From Symmetrospora coprosmae (lineage: Eukaryota > Basidiomycota > Cystobasidiomycetes > Symmetrosporaceae): a stretch of DNA of 64,000 nucleotides. The first letter of the stretch is position 1, and the number at the start of each line of letters is the position of its first letter. Below, in pieces: positions 24,569-35,200 of the stretch. The notes under the pieces were generated by a model, which saw nothing but the letters and a program-made list of their open reading frames with translations, was not told where the DNA came from and did no database searches. Location: NCBI GenBank assembly GCA_008802785.1, contig VUYT01000005.1:434001-498000 (forward strand), given 5' to 3'. The position numbers were made by a program, and so were the translations under genes.

Positions 24569-26106
24569 CTACTGCTTCTCCTCGTCAACCCTGAAGTGCG
24601 TCTCGCGGATGACAAAGACGCCATTGTGCCCGCCCTTGCCCTCGCTATCCCGGTCGCTGTGCTGGTCCGAGTCGGCAACGTGCGTCGAGCCGAAGGTATC
24701 CAGCGCAATGTGCGTCTGCATGCCCTGCTCGTCGTTGCGTGCCTGCGCGTGCATGCCGCCACGCTCGGCATCGGGCACCTGTACCCGGATCCGCGAGATG
24801 CCATGCCCAGCCGCATGCGCTTTGGCAAAGGTCTGGCCGTGCTCCGTGTAGGCATCGCTCGAGGCCGCCGTGACGGCAGCACCGTGTTGCCGAAGCGAGA
24901 GGATGAGACGCGATGCGGCGACGCTCGTCACGCAGTATGCCATCGAGGCGTTGATGGCGGCGTACGAGGGTGGCGCTCCGAGGAAGAAGCCAACGTTGAT
25001 CAGGCTGGGGGAGGGACATACACAGTCAGGCACGTCCTCAGCATCGCGGACGTAACCTTCTCCTTCAATGACTCCGGCGACCTACTTGGCAATGCTGATG
25101 ATGGTAAAGAAGAGGACACCGTCACGGACCAGGACCTGCAGGATGCCTCCCGAGGAAGCACCGCGACGTCGGAGGACGACAACCTGGACACGAAGAGACG
25201 GGCAGCTGTTCAGCTTCCTGCAGACGGGTCCGATACGAAACGGGCGGGCCCACTCACCCGGAATACGAGCATGGCTGTTGTCAAGAGGTCATAGATGAAG
25301 GGCGTGAGCCACAGGCAGATGACCATGTTGCTCGCGCCGAGCTTCGCTCCTGCGAAGCAGGGGCCGGTCTGAGGGAGCACAAGCCGGTCTCATCAGCCAG
25401 TGTGTGCTCGGCCTTCTCGATGAACCCGCACTCACGCCTTCGCTGAACTCGAGAGGGGCGAACTCTGGATGAGACAGCAGGGATCTGCACGTCAGCTGAT
25501 GCGGGCCGAGGAGAAACGGGCCATCACGACAGACTCACCTCGACCAGCGATGCCATTCACAATAAGCATGATCGAGATTCCGAGCGCAAGGATGGCCAGC
25601 AAGATCTTGTTCCTGTCGTACAGGGCTGTTAGGATCGGGCGATTGACATCTCAGTGGGCTGACACAAGGCAGTACAGACCGCGTGGCAGGCTCGGACTGA
25701 CCGTGGAGTCTGAGGGCAAAGAGCGTCGCTACCGCCGCTGTCACAGGCAGGGTGCTGTACACCTGGAACTGGCCGAAGGGGCGGCATTGCTCGGGCGTAT
25801 ATTCGACGGTCGCCAGATAGAGGGTAAGGGACTCGCGCAGGAGCTCCCAGTACCGCAGGATGAAGTAGAGCACGGTGACGAGTGACCTCGACTTCCATAT
25901 GTATCTGCGCAGGCGAGGTGGCAACGTCAGTCGCCGATGCGCCGCCGCTGCCGCCAGCAGGCAAGCAGGACGTACTGATACTCGAGCCGCAAGCACGCCA
26001 GGTAGTCGTACACCATGACGGAGAGCAGGCACGACTGGTACGTCAGCGTCACCCGCAAGATGGCGCGCTTGGGATCCTCATCCGGCATGATGGCTGTTGT
26101 GGACAT
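24569..26106 (-). CDS. DUF6533-type seven-helix membrane protein (copy 1)
   Basis: This is a basidiomycete-type integral membrane protein with no established function. Exons: 26106-25976, 25904-25702, 25625-25539, 25464-25436, 25368-25258, 25183-25086 and 25004-24569; 364 aa. The DUF6533 signature straddles the first intron: MVYDYLACLRLEYQ, then YIWKSRSLVTVLYFILRYWE. Further hydrophobic segments include VTAAVATLFALRL, LLAILALGISIMLIVNGIAG, VICLWLTPFIYDLLTTAMLV and GVLFFTIISIAKNL. A soluble tail of about 100 residues is rich in His, Asp and Glu (SDRDSEGKGGHNG) and ends DEEKQ. The 29-nt exon 4 is supported by phase on both sides. The next gene upstream, on the same strand, is a diverged paralogue with a similar exon plan, so the pair is a tandem duplication. 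Confidence 0.82.
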
Positions 26107-26762
26107 GGTCGCGACCGAGCTAGTAACGGGGTGAGACTAGGGAGGCTAGGTGTAGATTCGGGGCAGCTAGCGCTGGAGTAGCGGAGAAGAGTGACAATGG
26201 AGGGAAGTTTGAGGATGGTGGAGGATGAAGGCAGGAGACGAATCACCTGGGCCTTTTATGCCTCACTCTCCCTCATTCCCCTCATCCCCTCTCTCGCTCG
26301 ATAGCGTTGCAAATGCAGCTTCACGATCGTTGAGAGGTGCGCTCTCTCGCCCTCTCTCGCCGGGCGCGTCCCGCATTGTCGGAGTCATCCGACAGCTCCG
26401 CATGGGCGCTCGGACCCCCATCCGCGTTAGCCGTGTCATCCCGACAGCTCCGTGACCCCGCAGATGCGGGGAGCCATGCGCCGTCGTCATGTCAACCATG
26501 TTCAAAAGTCAAACCGTGATCTGTCACGAAGCCTGTCAGCGCACGAGCCTGCCCGAGTCGGCTCCGATCTGGACCTGGACCTCCTCCGCCGTGACACCTC
26601 GCGGCCGACTTTCCGCAGCGAATTGCTTCAACGGCAACGAAGTGCGGGGGAAGTGTAGAGTACAGCGATAAAGCCCGATGCGGAGGGTGCAGGGGTCGAT
26701 ATGTGTGAATCGATCTGCGCATATCATATCGGTCCAGAGCAGACCAGAACGTGTGACGCGCA
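26107..26762. other. Intergenic region between the two DUF6533-type genes
   Basis: About 660 bp. A short near-inverted pair (CCGACAGCTCCGCATG... and ...CCCGACAGCTCCGTGAC) at about 26389-26456 is the only local structure seen. It probably carries the promoter of copy 1. Confidence 0.5.
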
Positions 26763-28478
26763 TCACGGCTCCCGGCGGTCTACAACGGTGTTGCTCTCGG
26801 TAACGACGAAGATTGGGTTCCCGCCTGCACTGTTCCTGCCGCCCTTGAGGTCGTCCTCGGACCAGCCGTCGACCTCCTTCGTGTCCCCGAATGTGTCCTT
26901 GTTGAGCTGGACGTGCGTCGGGTGGCGCCCTGCTGCGAGCTCTCCTTCGCCATCGTCGCGGTCCTCTGCAAAGCGGCGGACCTTGAACTTCTTGACGGGC
27001 GCGGGTGTGACCTGCATCACCGGGTCGTGCTCGAACTTGGGCGTCTTGTTGACGATGCGCTTGACATGCATGAAGGCCAGATCCTGCTCGGAGTTATTGC
27101 GGAGCTCGAGAACCATCCTGCACACGACGGCTGCAGACACCATGTACTGCAAAGGTATCTGCGTTAGCTCGTGTCATGTAGACGGCTCATAGCGTATGCA
27201 ACTAACAGACATGCCCGAGTTGATGGCTTGCAGGTTGGGAGGAGCGCCAAGTGAGAAGATGACATTGAGCAGGCTGAAACAGATGCAAGGCGGATTAGTC
27301 TTGGGGCTGCTAAAGGACTGTGCGCAGATCCAGCACACACTTGACCGCCGCAAGGAGCAAGAAGAACAGGAGCTGGTCCTTGATCATGATTTGAAACAGG
27401 CCTCCATTACTCGATCCTTTGGCCCGGAGCGCAATGATCTGTCGACGGGATGTGCATCCCATGTCAGCTTCTGATCGCACTGACCGGTCTCCTTACGAAT
27501 GTGCACTCACCCTCGCGACTAGAAGCCCTGTCGCAATGATGTCGAATAGGAAGGGCGCGAGCCAGCTGATGGGGACGTCAGAGATTAGGATGCGACCACA
27601 GAGTTAGAGCATCAGCCAAACTCACAGAGACACTCGTAAACCGGTAGCGTCAGGCTTCGGCGTAGCGTAGCAAGGGCCGCTTCCAGACGTGACTGCCATA
27701 AATGGCAACGGTGAGCTAACGCAATCAGCCCTGCAGCAAGCGTCCATCACCTCACATTGCGGCGGACCGAACTGATTGTGCGCAACTATGATGACAGCGC
27801 CCATTGCGAGCGTCATGGTGAGAAGAGCTCCCAGAAGCTAGGTTCAGGAAGATAGTTAATTAGCCGGTGCGGAGTGAGCGAGGACTGAAGGTTCACAAGA
27901 GTTAACTGACGATCTTATTCTTGTCGTAGATGGCGTGCAGGCGCAGGGCAGAAGCGCGGAGACGAATACCAGGATGGGGACGTTCCCGAGGACCTGGAAG
28001 GTAGCCCAGGGTCGACAGGCATCTTCGGTAAAGGCCGTGTTTGCTAGCCAGATGCCTAGGTAAAGGTCGCAGATGAAAATAGTCAGCGATGGAGGCAGAC
28101 GCAGCGAGCAACGGAGGATCAGCCCGTACTGATGCCAAACTTTGCGATTGTCCAGTATCGGATCAGGCCATAGAGGACGGAGGTGAAGCTGAGCCTTTGC
28201 CTCCAGATGTACCTGCAAGGCGCAGTGAGACGACGGTGAGCTGTAGCGTGAGGACAACTTGGGGAGACGCGCCGTCTCACTGATATTCCCTTTGCCACTG
28301 TAGCATCCAGTCATAGATCTGCGGAAGGGATAATGTGGAAGATTGGCAGGGCCCGGTGCTCAGGCGTGCAGCAAGGTCGAGGCTCGGGACCCACCATCGT
28401 GGCAAAAATGCAGGCATTGTAGGTGGCCGTGACCCGCAGGAGCCTCAGCTTTGGGTCCACAACGTGGGTGGCGTCCAT
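26763..28478 (-). CDS. DUF6533-type seven-helix membrane protein (copy 2), with a one-base frame break
   Basis: Paralogue of the downstream neighbour. Exons: 28478-28395, 28318-28281, 28212-28130, 28055-27911, 27837-27626, 27565-27511, 27438-27341, 27273-27207 and 27146-26763. Start MDATHVVDPKLRLL; the signature is IYDWMLQWQREYQ then YIWRQRLSFTSVLYGLIRYW. Later segments align with copy 1: RPWATFQVLGNVP, LRLHAIYDKNKI, SLWLAPFLFDIIATGLLVAR and LLFFLLLAAVKNLLNVIFSL. Exon 4 (28055-27911) is 145 nt. Between FQV and LRLH it has 56 nt where copy 1 has 57, so the frame changes once. All later exons stay open in the expected frame, so this is either an assembly error or a recent inactivation. Copy 1 has an intron just after LRLH that copy 2 lacks. 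Confidence 0.75.
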
Positions 28479-29111
28479 CTTGTCCAACTTGAAATGTCAG
28501 CGCGCAGCAATGGTCGTGCGGGGATCCTACGAAGGCGAACTTGAGGGGAAATGGAGGAAAGGCGAAGAGCAGGGGCCAGGACTGGAGAGAAGCGAACGCG
28601 ACCGCCCGTCCCCAGAGACTTGCTTAGCCGTAGCACTGGGCGGCTTTCCGCCCGCCCGTCGAGCTCCGCAGTCCGCCATAGTGGCACCCGTCCGGACCCC
28701 GGCGGCCGGCCGCACCCGCATGGCGAGGCAAGCACGTACCCTCCGCTCTGTGCGAGGATCGTGCGGGGACGAGGGAAGTGGCGCCGGCATGTCAGTGAAG
28801 CGTGGGCTGCTCGGCAAAGAACGGCCATGCGAGCTCGGAGGCTCTCGAGCCCTGACATGTTGACAGGCCCGAGCTCAGGCTCTTCTCGGAGACAGACGCG
28901 GCGAGGGATCAGGCGCTTCCCAGAGACCATAGCCTTTAGCGACGAGTGCGCAAAGCCATTTCAGATCGGGGCATTTCTCCATTCGATAAGTGCGTCGTAC
29001 GCAACTGGCAAGGTTGTCCCAGAATCGGCAACAGGCCAAGTTGAGGCAGCGAGACAGGAAAGTCACGTGACCGCACGTTCCGACGCATGCGCATCTAACG
29101 ACACCAGACAT
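28479..29111. other. Intergenic region upstream of DUF6533-type copy 2
   Basis: About 630 bp between two minus-strand genes. No gene, RNA or repeat was recognised; it should hold the promoter of copy 2 and the 3' end of the Rieske gene. Confidence 0.55.
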
Positions 29112-30521
29112 TCAGTCCACTCTCTCATTCGCATCCCAATCCCCAGCATACCACTCCTCCTTCAGGCCTGCCTTCAGCCGATCCTCTCGGTTGAAGGGCC
29201 CCCTGAGCCTTCCTAGGAAGTGCTTGCGGACATTCTCTCGAAACACCTTGACTGGATCTAGACCCTGCTTCTCGCAGTAGTAGGTGAGATATCGGTGTCC
29301 CGCTGCGACGTGCGTGACTTCGTCGGCGTGGACGACCGTCATTGCCTGTGCTGTCTCCTCGTCGCCTATCGAGCGGAACTTGAGGATCTGGGCCGGGTTG
29401 ACGTCGAGCCCCCGCGCTTCGTGCACGAGGCAGACGATGCTCAGTCTGGACGCGATAGAATCCTTCGTTGCGTCCGCCGAGTCCCATAGCCCGTCCTGCG
29501 TCCTGAACGCGCCGTACGACGACCCCTTCGCCTCGAGCCGCGTGCGCAGCAGCGAGTAGTGCTTTGCCTCCTCCTCGGCGATCGTCACCCAGTCGACAAA
29601 GAAGTGCTGCGGCATGAGCTCGTCGGGTGAATCCGCAAAAGGTCGGGCGAAGCGCGCAAGCAGGTCCCAAGCCAGGTCGATGGCCCACTGCTCGATGTGC
29701 GCGACATTGTGCAGGTACACGAGCTGCGATTTTGACGAGTTTGGACCTTTGCCCATCTTTGCTGGCTTAGCTTCTGGGCGTGCAGCGAGCCGTGGTGGCT
29801 TGTCCGGCGGGGTCTGGGTGCCAAGGATGCCTTCTGGATATGGGAACTCGCCAGCTCGAAGACGTCGGGCAGCTTCTCTGGTTAGTGCGACCTTCTGCTC
29901 GGGGTCGGCAGTATTCAAAATCAGGACGGCCCAGTCGGTGAGCTTTGTCGGCAGCGTTTCGGGGAGGGACGGTGCTTGGAGACCTGTAGGCGTGACGGGT
30001 TCCGCGAAGGCTGTGGGAGGAGATTGCGCGTAAGCGGCAGACACGATGGAGCCGGGAGACAAGGAGATCCGCTTGCACGGACCCTCGCTGACGGGCTGGC
30101 AGTCGATGACCTCCCAGTCTCCACTCTCTTCTGGCCAGTCCATCAGAACCGTCCCGTTTTCTACGTGCACGCGCCAGGTGCAAGCACGGTAGCCTGTGCT
30201 CGACTCGCCCGTCCGGAGGTTGAAGTCGTAGGCATGCGTCGGGCAGACAGCCACGACCTCGTCGAACATGTCTTCCATGTCCTCGATGTCGCCGTCTCCA
30301 AAGACGAGCTCGGCGTCCTTCATCGGTGCGCCTGCGTGAGGGCACTCGGACTCGATGGCGTACCAGTGGTAGCTCTCATCGCTGGCGCTGCGAGGTGCCA
30401 GGCGGAACACGACAATCTGCCGTTCGGTTGCCTGCGTGGAGCTGAGGGAGCGCAGGGTGAGGAGATGTCGCTCGTTACTTAGGAAGGACGAGAGGGGGCC
30501 GAGCTCGACGAGGTTGGTCAT
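29112..30521 (-). CDS. Rieske [2Fe-2S] and DUF455 ferritin-like fusion protein
   Basis: Intronless, 469 aa, starting MTNLVELGPLSSF. Residues about 20-160 form a Rieske domain of the small ferredoxin type. Cluster ligands are visible as SECPHAGAPM (Cys-x-His) and AVCPTHAYDFNLRTG (Cys-x-x-His). Residues about 200-469 match DUF455, a ferritin-like helical family with a probable di-metal site: HNVAHIEQWAIDLAWDLL, TIAEEEAKHYSLLRTRL (E-x-x-H), LVHEARGLDVNP and HADEVTHVAAGHRYL (E-x-x-H). The fusion suggests a cytosolic redox enzyme in which the Rieske cluster feeds electrons to a metal centre. Substrate is unknown. The start at 30521 was chosen because the alternative upstream codons add only a low-complexity extension. 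Its 5' end faces RER1 across 223 bp. Confidence 0.88.
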   Translation of the reverse strand: MTNLVELGPLSSFLSNERHLLTLRSLSSTQATERQIVVFRLAPRSASDESYHWYAIESECPHAGAPMKDAELVFGDGDIEDMEDMFDEVVAVCPTHAYDFNLRTGESSTGYRACTWRVHVENGTVLMDWPEESGDWEVIDCQPVSEGPCKRISLSPGSIVSAAYAQSPPTAFAEPVTPTGLQAPSLPETLPTKLTDWAVLILNTADPEQKVALTREAARRLRAGEFPYPEGILGTQTPPDKPPRLAARPEAKPAKMGKGPNSSKSQLVYLHNVAHIEQWAIDLAWDLLARFARPFADSPDELMPQHFFVDWVTIAEEEAKHYSLLRTRLEAKGSSYGAFRTQDGLWDSADATKDSIASRLSIVCLVHEARGLDVNPAQILKFRSIGDEETAQAMTVVHADEVTHVAAGHRYLTYYCEKQGLDPVKVFRENVRKHFLGRLRGPFNREDRLKAGLKEEWYAGDWDANERVD

Positions 30522-30744
30522 GGCGGCGGCAGCAGTTCCTATCCTATCCTGTCCTTGATGGTGCTGCCTGCGAGCTGTGCAAGTTCGTTGTTCAACGTAA
30601 TTAGCTTGGGGTTGATGGTGTCTGACCAAAAGAGCAAGCTCTCCTCCACCTGCTCTGCTGCCTGCCTGCCCTCTGTCCTTGCCTGCCCCTGTCCTCCTTC
30701 ACCCTGCGCTCCCTCTAATCGCAAGAATCAGACGAGACCCTGCC

Positions 30745-32007
30745 ATGATGAACAGTGGTGCGCACGCTATCTCTATCCGTGTGGACTGCCCATCTACTGG
30801 ACATCCGCTAATTCTGCACTGCTACGCGTCTGCCCGCACGCTTGGCCCTGTTGCACCACCCCGAACAGACGAAGACAACACCAGCGGGCCCCTCGCCGCC
30901 CTGCAGGACACGGCAGCCTACAAGAAGGCAAAGAGCTACCAGCGGGTACGTTCAGAGCATCTCGACATGAACATGCCGCCTTTTGCCGCCTGGAGCTCAC
31001 GTCGAACCGCCTTCCACGATCTGCGTGAACCCTAATCCCGCCTTGGACGTGTTCATTCATTGACGACCGCAGCAATACCAAATACTGCTGGGTGAGTGCA
31101 CTCTGTTACACATCAGAAGGGACACCTGAGCTTCGACTCCGCTCTCGCCTGGCAGAACTGACCGTGCTTCCTTGACCCCTTCATGTGCCTCGAACACTCG
31201 CCGCTCAATAAAACCGCGTTCGTCGTGTCTACAGACCGCTCCACACCGCAGACGCTGTACCGATGGACCGCGACATGGGCAATGACGCTGCTCTTCATCG
31301 CGCGGATTTATTTTGCGGGCGCGTACTACATTGTCACGTACGCGCTGGGCATCTACCTCCTCAGTCAGTGCAAGCGAAGCGAGCGTGCCACGTCCTCGCA
31401 TGCCATGCATGTCCTACGCTACAAGTGACTGACACTCCTTTGACGCACTGCAGACCTCTTCCTCGCCTTCCTGCAACCCAAGTTTGACCCGTCGCTGGAG
31501 CAGGACCTGGCAGAGCAGGACGTCGAGGAGGGAGCACCGGGCCTGCCTACGGCAAACTCGCCGAGGCCAGGCAATGGAGGTCGTCGTGGCGACGGGGAGG
31601 AGGAGGAGTTCAGGCCGTTCATCAGGCGGTTGCCCGAGTTCCAGTTCTGGCTCTCGGCGACAAAGGCCATCTTCTTTAGCTTGCTCGCGACACTGTTCCC
31701 GTGGGTGGCATCCGTACTCGAAAGCGGGGCACACCCACCGAAAGGCTGACGTGCTACTCCGAACACAGCTTCTTCGACATCCCGGTCTACGCGCCGATCC
31801 TGGTAGTCTACTTCTGCATCCTGTTCGCCCTGGTAGGCCATTCCTTGCGTGGCACGTATCGCATCATCCCAGGCCTTGCTGATCTCTTTTTTACGCTCTG
31901 CGCGCCACTCTACACAGACGATGCGTCGTCAAATCGCCCACATGGTCAAGTACAAGTATCTGCCGTGGGATCTTGGCCGCAAGACCAAGTACGCCAACAG
32001 GCGGTAG
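30745..32007 (+). CDS. RER1: Rer1, Golgi-to-ER retrieval receptor
   Basis: Rer1 is a four-helix early-Golgi protein that returns escaped ER membrane proteins in COPI vesicles. Exons: 30745-30757, 30869-30945, 31073-31091, 31235-31363, 31454-31700, 31769-31832 and 31918-32007; 212 aa. Family motifs run in order: QYQILLDRSTPQTLYRW, YYIVTYALGIYLLNLFLAFL, QPKFDPSLEQD, EEFRPFIRRLPEFQFWLSAT, FFDIPVYAPILVVYFCILFA and MRRQIAHMVKYKYLPWDLG. The insert between QDLAEQDVEE and EEEEF is acidic and variable in the family. The first intron (30758-30868) is in frame and lacks stops, so its removal is a judgement; reading through would add 37 residues. Exons of 13 and 19 nt show how finely this gene is split. 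Confidence 0.93.
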
Positions 32008-32274
32008 CACGCTCGACAGGCGCCTCAGTCGCGCTTGGGGCAAGAGCAAAGGGAAGCTCGGCGTGTCTGCGGAAGTCGTCCTCTTGGTGTATATACGGGG
32101 CTCAGACAGCCATCATTTAGAGACAGAGGGGCTGCAGTAATGCAAGACAGCAGGCTTGTCCGATCCCGATGGGGAGGAGAGTGCAATCCATTGTCGTCCA
32201 CTAGGCCGCAGACATGCGGCCCTGACTACTCGTGACAACAACGAAATCTTCGAGCAAGTCCTGCTCTGTGGACG

Positions 32275-35200
32275 CTACCTAGGCGTCACGAACACGCGCG
32301 GCCCACTTGATTCCTGGGGACCTCCGTGATCGACGAGCGCATCGTCTCTGACCACAGCGAGCTCCCGCATTTTTGGTCCGTCGAACGGCTCGCGCTCCTC
32401 ATCGAGCTCGAGCACCTGATGCTGCCTCTCCTCGAACAAGCGCCTCCGGTCCGCCGTCTCCGCTGAAGACTCGAGCAGCTCCCACGCCCTGAACCGCGGC
32501 AGCTCAACGAGGCCCGTCTGCCCCATGGGGATGATCTTATATGTCGCCAGGACCTCTCCGCCAGGTTCCGCCATGTCTGGCAGGACGAGCAAACGCGCCA
32601 CTTTGCGCGGACCCGTGAAGACGAAGTTGTCCGAAGCGGACTCGACAGAGAAGGAAATCTCGCGCGGGCTTGTCTGCTCCGAGAAGGGCGAGGGGAGGAC
32701 TAGACGGTACGTCGCCTCGAAAGGCTCATGCAGCCTCACCCGCATAGGGTGCGTTACCGTCACAAGTGGCGGCGAGTCGGTGCGATTGGTCGGCAGGAGA
32801 GCTGGCGGCGGGGTCAGCGCAGGTATCGGTATGGTCGTCTTGTTGGCTGGAGAGCTGTCCGACGTAGCGTCCGAGCTGCTGCAAGAGTATGCAAGTCAGC
32901 AAGCTGCACAAGGCGACCAGGCGGAGGGAAGACAACACACTGCCTTCTCCAGTCGATCTCCAGATACCCGAGAATGCCTTCTGATCGCAAGCGCATGGGC
33001 TGTATATCCAGCTCGTACAAGACGCTGAAGGGGTCGATCGGATGCCACGCTGTAATGCGCACAGTCAGCGGATGCTGGCATAATCTTGAGTGCTACAAGA
33101 TACTCACTGTCCGGCAATTGGCCATCGCCATCTGCTAACGAGGAGCGGGCCTGGCGAACTTGGCCCTTTGTGCTCTGATGCTGCAATGCACAACTCAGCT
33201 CGCGAGCCCATCAGCATCCGGTGCGTAAAGACGTACCTCAAGATTCAGTCGCACATCCACCACGTCTACTTGCGTAGGTCCAAGTGCGCCCGTCGTGACA
33301 TCCAGCAGGCAGCGTACACTGCCCCGCCACGGGTCTGGCCGCTGCATGTCGAGCGCTGTCCCGTACCCGCTTTTCTCCTCGGCCGATTGTACGTCTGACC
33401 GCTGCGCGCGGTGGAGCGGGCTGTAGAACCAGTCTGACCGGAAATCGCAGAAGAACGGGTGCACGACCTGGATGGTCAAGCGTTGACTGAGTGTGATTGG
33501 TGCTACGCCGTATTCGCCGTCTGCTTGCTCCGCGGCAGCGCTGCTGACCGGCCTGCAGACCGCGTCAACGTCGATGCTTCGCGGGCCCGGAATGGCTTTC
33601 GTGTGCAGATATAGCGTCATCTGACAGGTGTCTCCGGCTGCGAGACTCTGGACAGCGTCCGCGCTCGAGACGGTCGCTTCCCTGTCTGCAGAAGTGCCCA
33701 GCGAGAGCGCATCGTCCAGAGCAGCCCCCTGCAGGGCTGTCGTCTGCGCAGTTGGGTGCAGCGCAGCCGTCAAGCCGATACTAATAGCCACTTTGTCATT
33801 GTTGCGGATGGCAAGCAGGATGGGGAAGGCTTCATTGAGATAGGCTGGTGCCGGCATGGTCGGTACGAGCGAGATTGACAGCTGTCGCAGGTGAAAGCTG
33901 AGCATGCCGATGCCATGCGTTAGCCTGAGTTCGCCCAAGATCGGCACGCTTCCTCGAGAAGGAAAGTAGCGCGTCTTACCGGCAAGCAGAATGGTCGAGT
34001 TGAGGAGGCAGCCTCAAAGCATCGCTTGCCTTTCCATCAGGCGATACAGCAAGCCAAGAGCCCGCCAGCGATCTAGTGGTGCCTGGCCGCAGGTCCAGTG
34101 TTAATTGCCGCGACCCAATCTGTAGTTGCAGCGAGACCTTCTTCAGTTGGAGGGACTGCTCTTTCGTTGACAATATCGAGCCGTAGAAGACGAGCGTGCC
34201 ATCCACCGAGAACGTCAAGTCCGCTTCTCGGCCGGTACTCGCAGCTTTTTCGTCCAAGACGCTACCCAGAGCGACAAAGCCTTTCCGACTGGTCTCGGTT
34301 TTGTCCTGGCGAACGACCGTAGCGCCTCGACCGTCACTCCAGTGGACACAAGCGCCTTGCACGCTGATGGCTTCATTCGAACCCGCTGGTGCTGGCAGGG
34401 GCGAGGCGAGGACGATCTGGAAAGGCACAAGCTGCCCCAAATCCGCGGTCGTCTCCCAGAACGTGCATTGGCAAGTGAACGGGAGTGGCGTAGTTTCAGA
34501 ATCGATGGTGACTGGACTGACCGGCGAGCCTGCATCTGGCAAGCTATCTGCGAAAGGCATGAGTGTGCTTCGCAGGGACTGCGAGGCTGCCAATCACCAA
34601 AGTGAACGGGATCATCAATCATCCATCCTGGCGCTCAGCTGGATCCGAATATTCACCTTTTGCCGGCAGGCCGTCCAGGCTCTCGTGCTCAAGCTTCAAG
34701 CGCAGAGCGGTCTCTATTGGGGCCGATTGCGGCTGACTCGAAGCAGTGTCCTCGTCGGCTGCCGTCTGCGCCTGCACCAGCGCCTGCGCTGCTGCAGCCT
34801 TTGCGCTCCTGTCCAATGTACCATCTAGCAGATTGTTCCACCTCTCGCGCCTGTATGTCTTCGCGATTCGTTCATCGAACCTGAGGCACAGTTCCCAGTT
34901 CGCGCTGCTTTCGTGGGCGGCAGAGATGGAGTCGGCGAGAAGGAGGGTCATGCGCGTCGCGTGGTGCCGCTTGAAGTGCTCGTATGCCTTTGTGAACAGC
35001 TCCACGATCTGCTCAGCGTGATTCACGCTGCGCTCGTGCGACAGAGCCGCAGACGGTTTGGCGGCCACGCCGCCGCTCGCGGCTGCATCGTCGATGCCAG
35101 CGGCAGGCGGTGAGAGCGCCTCGCTGGCGAGTGCGTCTGCCTCGCGAAAGCAGTCGCGGCGACGCACGGCACACAGCCCAGCGACATAGTAGTAGACGCC

